Shown piece after piece: positions 5,878 to 10,901 of a stretch of 10,901 nt of DNA. The translations under genes and the position numbers were made by a program. The stretch is taken from positions 1 through 10,901 of the forward strand of contig JAVVHL010000033.1 of NCBI GenBank assembly GCA_032249575.1, in the 5' to 3' direction. Below the pieces are notes generated by a model, which worked only from the letters and a program-made list of their open reading frames with translations, made no database searches and was not told the DNA's origin. The number at the start of each line of letters is the position of its first letter. The first letter of the stretch is position 1. Source of the DNA: Calditenuis sp032249575. GTDB lineage: Archaea > Thermoproteota > Nitrososphaeria_A > Caldarchaeales > Calditenuaceae.

Positions 5878-7068
5878 TCACTCGGCTCCCAGGATCAGAG
5901 CGGCAGCGTTGACGAAGTAGCCGTGGTATCCGATGCCTCCGACGGCCGTCACGAGGGCCCTCCTCGCGCCCTTGACCTGCCTCTCGCCGCACTCGCCACG
6001 TAGCTGCATCACGGCCTCTACGATGTGGAGGCAGCCGCAGGCCATCCCAGCCTGACCGGCGGAGAGGAGGCCGCCGCTCGTGTTGATCGGGAGGTTGCCC
6101 TTGTAGGAGATGTCGTTCTCGTCGAGGAACTTGGGCGCCTTGCCCTTCTCGGCGAAGCCTGCGTCCTCAATCTGCATCAGGACCGCCACCGTGAAGTCGT
6201 CGTAAGGGTGGAAGTTGTCGATCTCCTTGGGCGAGGTGCCCGACATCCTGTAGGCCTCCGCAGCAGCCACTTTGACGCCGGTCGTGGTTATCTCAGGTGC
6301 GAAGGGCCTCCCCTCCCGGTAGTTGTGGTACTCGCCGAAGCCGAGGATCGGCACTGGCTTCTCGGAGACCTGACGGGCGACCCTGCTCGATGAGAGGAGG
6401 ATCGCGAAGCCTCCGTTGACGAATGGCGTCACGTCGAACATCCTCAGCGGATCAGAGAGGACCCTCGAGTTCAGGTAGTCCTCCATGCTCATCGGAGTCC
6501 TGAAGTAGGCCATGGGGTTGAGGGAAGCGTGGAGCCTCTCGGTCACCGCGACCTTCCCGAAGTGCTCCGGCTTCGCACCGGACTCGTGCATGTACCTCCT
6601 CATCAGCTGCGCAGCCACGCTGACGGGCCCCATGTAACCGAAGGGCCTCATGAAGTCTGTGTCGTAGTCCCAGGTCGGTCCAGGACCTCCTAGCAGCGGC
6701 GAATCGGCGCCGACGATCAGGAAGTGGTCGATGTAGCCCGAGTGGATCATGAGGGCACCCTGGATCACGAGGGCGGCGGCGTTGGTCCCGCCTTGGTCAG
6801 CGCGCACAAGGACCTTCGGCTCCAGACCCAAGTCCTGGACGAGCTCGGGCGACCATATCTCGGAGTGGGGATACTCGCTCCCCATGACGCCTACTCCCTG
6901 ACCCTTGAGGTCCTTCAGCTCGAGGCCGGTCGACTTCAGCAACCCCTCGAGGGCCCAGGCGCAGTACTCCTTCGGCGTCAGCCTTGGCTCGCCCCTATCG
7001 GCCCTTCCCCTGCTGAAAGGCGTCTGGGAGACAGCGGTTATGGAGACGGAGCCCCTGAAACCCGTCAC
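5878..7068 (-). CDS. Thiolase-superfamily protein (SCP2-thiolase/lipid-transfer type) lacking the nucleophilic Cys
   Basis: This 396-residue thiolase-fold protein starts at a GTG that overlaps the stop of the molybdopterin subunit gene (GTGA, 7065-7068). The N-terminal half has the nucleophile region RADQGGTNAAALVIQ at 89-103. The usual Cys-Ala-Ser-Gly is replaced by Gly93-Gly-Thr-Asn, so no covalent acyl intermediate is expected. The C-terminal half has NFHPYDDFTVAVLMQIEDAGF at 285-305 in place of the usual His-Asp-Ala-Phe. It also has NTSGGLLSAGQAGMACG at 329-345, where the usual GHPLGxxG histidine is Gln, and AVGGIGYHGYF at 375-385 with no second catalytic Cys. True thiolases cleave or form 3-ketoacyl-CoA. 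Cys-less relatives include Ltp2-type retro-aldolases of steroid side-chain breakdown, which need a DUF35 partner; none is seen here. The exact reaction is unknown. Confidence 0.88.
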   Translation of the reverse strand: MTGFRGSVSITAVSQTPFSRGRADRGEPRLTPKEYCAWALEGLLKSTGLELKDLKGQGVGVMGSEYPHSEIWSPELVQDLGLEPKVLVRADQGGTNAAALVIQGALMIHSGYIDHFLIVGADSPLLGGPGPTWDYDTDFMRPFGYMGPVSVAAQLMRRYMHESGAKPEHFGKVAVTERLHASLNPMAYFRTPMSMEDYLNSRVLSDPLRMFDVTPFVNGGFAILLSSSRVARQVSEKPVPILGFGEYHNYREGRPFAPEITTTGVKVAAAEAYRMSGTSPKEIDNFHPYDDFTVAVLMQIEDAGFAEKGKAPKFLDENDISYKGNLPINTSGGLLSAGQAGMACGCLHIVEAVMQLRGECGERQVKGARRALVTAVGGIGYHGYFVNAAALILGAE

Positions 7069-9494
7069 GCCTTAACAACCTCCGCTCTCCTGATCAACCT
7101 GAGCAGCTCCTCGGGCTTGACGTGGGACGAGACCAGCCAGACGCCTCCGTCTGAGAGGGCGTCCTCGATCGCGTTGACGAGGGCCGGGATGGGCGTGCCG
7201 CATCCCTCACCGACCCCTCTAGAGCCGAGGGGTGAGGAGGTGGAGAGCGTCTCGATCGAGTAGGTCCTGAACTCAGGCGCCTCGAGTGCGGTGGGGCAGA
7301 GGTAGTCGACGAAAGAGGAGGTCAGAAGCTGACCCGATTCGTCGTACTCCAGCGACTCGTAGAGGACGGCAGCGAGGCCGTGGAGGGCCGCTCCGTGCAG
7401 CTGACCCTCGAGGACCAGAGGGTTGATGACCCTTCCGGCGTCGTCGACGATGACGTAGTCCAGGACCTTAACCACTCCGGTCTCTTTGTCGACCTCTACC
7501 ACGACCCCGTGAACTTGATAGCTGTAGGTCAGGGCGAGGTTGGCCATCTTCCTCTCGTCCGGCGAGCGCATCTCCGGTGCGTAGACGAAGGTCTCCGAGA
7601 GCCCCAGCCCGAGCTCACCGGCCTCCTCGACGTTGGAGTACGCGGCCCTCGCGATCCTCCTGAGGGTCACGTACCTGTCGGGAGATCCGGCGACGTAGGC
7701 CTTTCCGTCCTCGAGGACCACGTCTTCAGGCGAGCACTCGAGCAGCTTCGCCGCGAACCTCACGACCTTCTCCCGGACCTTGAGGGCAGCGCCCAGCACA
7801 GCGGCCGTCCCGAAGCCAGCGAAGCGGCTGCCGTAGGTCCCCGAGTGGATCGTGTACGGGTGCGAGTGGGAGTCGAAGCCCCTTGCAACGGTCACGTCCT
7901 CAACGGGAACGCCGAGCACGTCGGCCACTATCTGGGCCGCAACCGTCTCGTGCGACTGGCCCTGCGGGACGCTTCCCAGCTTGACATGGACCTTGCCGTC
8001 GAAGGTCACCGTGACCGTTGCCGCCTCGCTCCCTCCCACGTTCGGAACCCTCGGGTTCATCATCTTGACCTGGCCCATGTTGGGCGAACCGGAGTCCAGC
8101 GTGCAGGCGAAGCCTATCCCTATCAGCCTCCCCTCCCTCCGCGCCCTCTCCTTCTCGGCCCTCCACCGCTCGTATCCGAGGGCCTCAGCGGCCTTCAGGA
8201 GAGCTCCGACGTAGTCGCCGCCGTCGTAGACGCAACCGTTCAGCGTCACATAGGGCTGCTCTTCCTTCGTGACGTAGTTCCGGCGCCTTATTTCGACCTG
8301 ATCGATCCCGAGCTCCCTCGCTCCTGCGTTCAGGACCCTCTCTATCATGAACTGGTGAGGTGCCCTCGAGAAGCCCCTGTTCGGACCTGCCGGGCACTTG
8401 TTGGTGAAGACGGCGTACATCGTCATGGAGAGGTTCCTGAGCCTCGTGGCTCCTGGTGCGACCTGGGCCCAGACCGTCAGACCTGCGGGCTCGTGCCTGG
8501 CATAGGCACCTATGTCGTCGACCGTCAGCGCTTTGATTCCCAGGAGCTCTCCATTCCTGCTGAAGGCCGCCTCGACTTTGAAGTGCCTGTCGGCTCCGTG
8601 GGAGCTCGCCAGCATGTGCTCCCTCCTCGTCTCGACCCACTTGACGGGCCTGCGCGTTAGCTTGGAGAGGAGGGCGGTGAGGACCATGTAGGTGTAGTTG
8701 ATGATCTTGACGCCGAAACCGCCTCCGATGTCGGGCGTCACGATCCTCACCCTGTCGGCGGTAGCGTTGAGGGCCCTCAGGATGGAGGGCGAGAGGAAGA
8801 CCGGCATCTGGTTGTTGCAGTAGATCAGGTAGGAATCTGTCGATCCGTCGTAGTGGGCAAGGACGGCGTTGGGCTCCAGTGGCGTCGAGCTGAACCTGTG
8901 GAAGACGAGCTCCCTCTTGATGACCACGTCGGCCCTGGCCTTCGCCGCCTCGTAATCGCCGTACTCGTAATCGACCTTAGCGGCGACGTTGGTCCCGATG
9001 TTCTCGTGGACGAGGACCTCCTTCTCCTCGATCGCCTTCCAGGGGTCAGTGATCGCCTTCAGGGGCTCGTAATCGACCTCGACCAGCTCGGCCGCGTCGT
9101 GGGCCGCAGCGAGGGACTCGGCGACGACCGCAGCGACCGGCTCTCCCTGATACCTCACCTTCCTGTAGGCCATCGCATAATCGACGACCTCCGATGCAGG
9201 AGGCGGAACGAGCTGGGGGAAGGGTTGCTGGACTCTCGCTATGTCCTCACCGGTGAAGACGCCAATAACCCCTGGGACGCGGAGCGCCCTCTCCACCGAG
9301 ATCGATCTGATCCTCGCGTGGGGCACTTCGCTCCTGACGAGGACCGCATAGACCTGGCCGGGCATCCTGAGGTCGTCCACGAACCTCCCGAGGCCCCTGA
9401 CGTGCCTCAGGCCCTCCCTCGTCGGAATTCGCTGACCGACGTACTTCCACCTCAGATTCCGGGGAATGGGTGGGAAACGGTCGGACATTTGCAT
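7065..9494 (-). CDS. Molybdopterin hydroxylase large subunit (xanthine dehydrogenase/CoxL superfamily)
   Basis: This protein of about 809 residues matches the molybdenum cofactor-binding subunit of xanthine dehydrogenase, aldehyde oxidoreductase and CO dehydrogenase enzymes, which hydroxylate carbon with water. Residues about 16-140 are the N-terminal domain (KYVGQRIPTREGLRHVRGLGRFVDDL). The cofactor-binding part has PLEPNAVLAHYDG, then PDIGGGFGVKI near 260. The active-site base is Glu763 in SRGVGEGCGTP. The loop that separates subfamilies reads PNRGFSRAPHQ rather than AYRCSFR (form I CO dehydrogenase) or AYRGAGR (form II), so CO oxidation is unlikely. The FAD and [2Fe-2S] subunits normally encoded beside it are absent. 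Either the ATG at 9494 or the ATG at 9488 may be the start. It follows the acyl-CoA dehydrogenase gene by 39 bases and overlaps the thiolase-like gene, so a role in the same pathway is likely. The substrate is unknown. Confidence 0.92.
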   Translation of the reverse strand: MQMSDRFPPIPRNLRWKYVGQRIPTREGLRHVRGLGRFVDDLRMPGQVYAVLVRSEVPHARIRSISVERALRVPGVIGVFTGEDIARVQQPFPQLVPPPASEVVDYAMAYRKVRYQGEPVAAVVAESLAAAHDAAELVEVDYEPLKAITDPWKAIEEKEVLVHENIGTNVAAKVDYEYGDYEAAKARADVVIKRELVFHRFSSTPLEPNAVLAHYDGSTDSYLIYCNNQMPVFLSPSILRALNATADRVRIVTPDIGGGFGVKIINYTYMVLTALLSKLTRRPVKWVETRREHMLASSHGADRHFKVEAAFSRNGELLGIKALTVDDIGAYARHEPAGLTVWAQVAPGATRLRNLSMTMYAVFTNKCPAGPNRGFSRAPHQFMIERVLNAGARELGIDQVEIRRRNYVTKEEQPYVTLNGCVYDGGDYVGALLKAAEALGYERWRAEKERARREGRLIGIGFACTLDSGSPNMGQVKMMNPRVPNVGGSEAATVTVTFDGKVHVKLGSVPQGQSHETVAAQIVADVLGVPVEDVTVARGFDSHSHPYTIHSGTYGSRFAGFGTAAVLGAALKVREKVVRFAAKLLECSPEDVVLEDGKAYVAGSPDRYVTLRRIARAAYSNVEEAGELGLGLSETFVYAPEMRSPDERKMANLALTYSYQVHGVVVEVDKETGVVKVLDYVIVDDAGRVINPLVLEGQLHGAALHGLAAVLYESLEYDESGQLLTSSFVDYLCPTALEAPEFRTYSIETLSTSSPLGSRGVGEGCGTPIPALVNAIEDALSDGGVWLVSSHVKPEELLRLIRRAEVVKA

Positions 9495-9533
9495 TAAGCC
9501 ACAAGCGTTGCTCCTATTGGATGTGAGCTCGGA

Positions 9534-10727
9534 TCAGAAGCTCCTCGGCAGGCCGAGGCCCCGCGTCGCCAGAAAGTTCAGCACCATCTCCTCCGGAACC
9601 GGGCCCGTCTTGAAGAGCCTGACGTCCCTGAAGAAGCGCTCCATGTCGTTGTCCTCCGCGAAACCCATGCCGCCGTAGGTCTGGACGGCCCTGTCGGCAG
9701 CGGAGAAGGCGGCCCTCGCCGAAAGGAGGGACGCAGCGTTGGCTTCGACCGCACACTCCTTTCCTGAGTCGAATAGCCTGGCGGCATACTGGGTCATCAA
9801 TTTGGCGGCGTAGAGCTCGGCGTAGGCCTGCGCGAGGGGGAACTGGATGCCCTGGTTGGAACCTATAGGACGGCCGAAGACGACCCTCTCCTTTGCGTAC
9901 CTCACAGCGGCTGAGAGGGCGTATTCGCCACACCCTATTGCGATCGAGGACGTGGAGAGCCTCTCGGCGTTGAAGACGTGCTTGAGCACATCCCAACCCC
10001 TGTCGACCTCACCGAGCACGTTCTCCTCCGGGACCCATGCGTCCTCGATGTAGAACTGGGTGGAGGTCAGGGGTCGCATGGACATCCCGCGTATCGGGAA
10101 GGCCCTGACGTTGTTATCTTTCGTCTCGAGCAACATGACGGTGAGTCCGTGGGCCTTCGGCTGCGAAGGATCTGTAGGTGTGGTCCTCGCGATGAGGAGG
10201 ACGAGGTCAGCCAAGTGGCCCAGGGTTATCCAGACCTTCTGTCCCCTGACCACGAAGCCGCCGTCCTTCCTGACTGCCTTCGTCTCTATCGCGAAGGTGT
10301 TGACTCCGGCGTTCGGCTCGGTGTGACCTATCGCCATCAGGGCCTTCCCTTCCACCAAAGCCGGGAGGTACTTCTCCTTCGCCTCCTTCGTCCCGAACCT
10401 CGAGATCGCCAGGCCTCCGAAGACGAGCTCCCTCATCATGATGTCGCCGGCCGGAAGGCCTCCGCCCTGACGGGCCACCTCGTTCATCACCGCACAGGCC
10501 GCCTCCATCCCCATGCCCAGCCCTCCGTACTCCTCCGGGACGGTGATGCCGAAGAAACCCTGCCTTGCAGCCGCCTCGAAGTACTCCCTCGGGAACTCCC
10601 TGTCCCTGTCCTTTTCCCTCCAGTAGTCGACAGGGAAGGAACGCATCAGCTCCTGCGCCTGACGCCTGAGGAGGACCACGTCCTCGCTCTCGGGGAGGTC
10701 TATCACGTCAACACGTTTCAAGCGCAC
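9534..10727 (-). CDS. Acyl-CoA dehydrogenase (FAD flavoprotein) with relocated catalytic Glu
   Basis: This 397-residue enzyme introduces a C2-C3 double bond into an acyl-CoA and passes electrons to an acceptor such as ETF. Family blocks are GFFGITVPEEYGGLGMG (57-73), GTKEAKEKYLPAL (112-124), IGHTEPNAG (133-141), KVWITLGHLADLVLLIART (164-182), ERVVFGRPIGSNQGIQFPLA (280-299) and QTYGGMGFAEDNDMERFFRD (349-368). The usual catalytic Glu of the C-terminal YEGT motif is missing; that site reads TGPVPEEM, with Pro376 at the Glu position. Glu255 in NAERL falls where isovaleryl-CoA and long-chain acyl-CoA dehydrogenases keep their catalytic Glu, so activity is likely. The start is a GTG; an in-frame GTG at 10706 (V8) is an alternative. 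The gene heads the cluster with the molybdenum subunit and thiolase-like genes and diverges from the gene at the right edge. Confidence 0.95.
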   Translation of the reverse strand: MRLKRVDVIDLPESEDVVLLRRQAQELMRSFPVDYWREKDRDREFPREYFEAAARQGFFGITVPEEYGGLGMGMEAACAVMNEVARQGGGLPAGDIMMRELVFGGLAISRFGTKEAKEKYLPALVEGKALMAIGHTEPNAGVNTFAIETKAVRKDGGFVVRGQKVWITLGHLADLVLLIARTTPTDPSQPKAHGLTVMLLETKDNNVRAFPIRGMSMRPLTSTQFYIEDAWVPEENVLGEVDRGWDVLKHVFNAERLSTSSIAIGCGEYALSAAVRYAKERVVFGRPIGSNQGIQFPLAQAYAELYAAKLMTQYAARLFDSGKECAVEANAASLLSARAAFSAADRAVQTYGGMGFAEDNDMERFFRDVRLFKTGPVPEEMVLNFLATRGLGLPRSF

Positions 10728-10789
10728 GAGAAATACGTCTCCGTCGGCGGCACAGCAAGTTCTATCACGGACTACACGAATGCAACGGC

Positions 10790-10901
10790 GTGGTCCTGCT
10801 CCTCGGATCCAGCGATATCAAGTCCATGATCGGCCCCAAGGAGGCCCTTTCGATCGCCACGGAGTTCTTCAGGACCTTTGACGAGAGGGATTACAGGATA
10901 C
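10790..10901 (+). CDS. N-terminal fragment, probable ornithine cyclodeaminase/mu-crystallin family protein
   Basis: A + strand frame from the GTG at 10790 is open to the window edge, giving 37 residues. It reads VVLLLGSSDIKSMIGPKEAL and then a helix ending FRTFDERDYRI. The pattern of three or four hydrophobic residues, a Ser-Asp-Ile/Val turn, Pro/Met-Lys-Glu-Ala and an amphipathic helix with Phe-Phe matches the start of the ornithine cyclodeaminase/mu-crystallin family (NAD(P)-dependent amino or imino acid enzymes). The match is from a short N-terminus, so the assignment is tentative. The frame is also open upstream into the 5' end of the dehydrogenase gene, so GTG is the likely start rather than a certain one. 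It is divergent from the dehydrogenase gene, with 62 bases between the two starts and no clear TATA box for either. Confidence 0.5.
   Translation, partial: MVLLLGSSDIKSMIGPKEALSIATEFFRTFDERDYRI

Noticed and set aside
7380..8660. 426-codon + strand open frame opposite the molybdenum subunit gene
   Set aside because: The minus strand frame contains cofactor-binding motifs along its whole length; this antisense frame has none and reflects codon bias.
7065..9494. Aerobic CO dehydrogenase large subunit (CoxL)
   Set aside because: The form I loop AYRCSFR is absent, as is AYRGAGR of form II, and no coxM or coxS is adjacent.
9978..10829. + strand open frame opposite the acyl-CoA dehydrogenase gene
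   Set aside because: It is antisense to clear family motifs and ends in the frame that conflicts with the recognisable start at 10790.

Overview
The window is archaeal, most likely from a thermophilic member of the Thermoproteota (TACK) group. The basis is a proteasome beta subunit, a CTP-dependent riboflavin kinase fused to a winged-helix domain (an archaea-only family), TATA-type promoters about 25-30 nt from starts, GTG and TTG starts, heavy AGG/AGA use for arginine, and high GC (roughly 60% by eye). No marker fixes a lower rank. The DNA is almost entirely coding; no stretch longer than 200 bases lacks a gene, and no RNA gene, CRISPR array or mobile element was seen.

Region A (1-2119, + strand): the end of an unidentified gene overlaps (ATGA) a coiled-coil protein of unknown function. 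Ten bases later comes an amino-group DNA methyltransferase of the m4C-like SPPY type. The three look like one operon. No restriction endonuclease is visible.

Region B (2137-5806, - strand): transcription runs right to left through 2-oxoacid dehydrogenase E1-beta, then E2, then a proteasome beta subunit, then ribK/rbkR. E1-beta has a clear promoter and E2 is translationally close-coupled to it. ribK has its own TATA box, with a perfect 7+1+7 palindrome between that box and the start codon, a strong candidate for self-regulation by its own DNA-binding domain. The proteasome subunit has Ala where the catalytic Thr1 should be, so it is probably the non-catalytic beta subunit of a mixed proteasome. 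The E2 lipoyl domain has Val in place of the usual Asp next to its lipoyl-lysine.

Region C (5878-10727, - strand): a three-gene catabolic cluster, in transcription order acyl-CoA dehydrogenase, molybdopterin hydroxylase large subunit (xanthine dehydrogenase/CoxL superfamily) and a thiolase-fold protein. The last two overlap by GTGA. The dehydrogenase lacks the usual catalytic Glu but has the alternative one used by isovaleryl-CoA dehydrogenase. The thiolase-like protein lacks the nucleophilic cysteine, and the molybdenum subunit has an unusual active-site loop and no partner subunits here. Together they suggest an uncommon route for oxidising and cleaving an acyl-CoA substrate, which is an inference.

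Region D (10790-10901, + strand): the divergent start of a gene that looks like the ornithine cyclodeaminase/mu-crystallin family, cut by the window edge.
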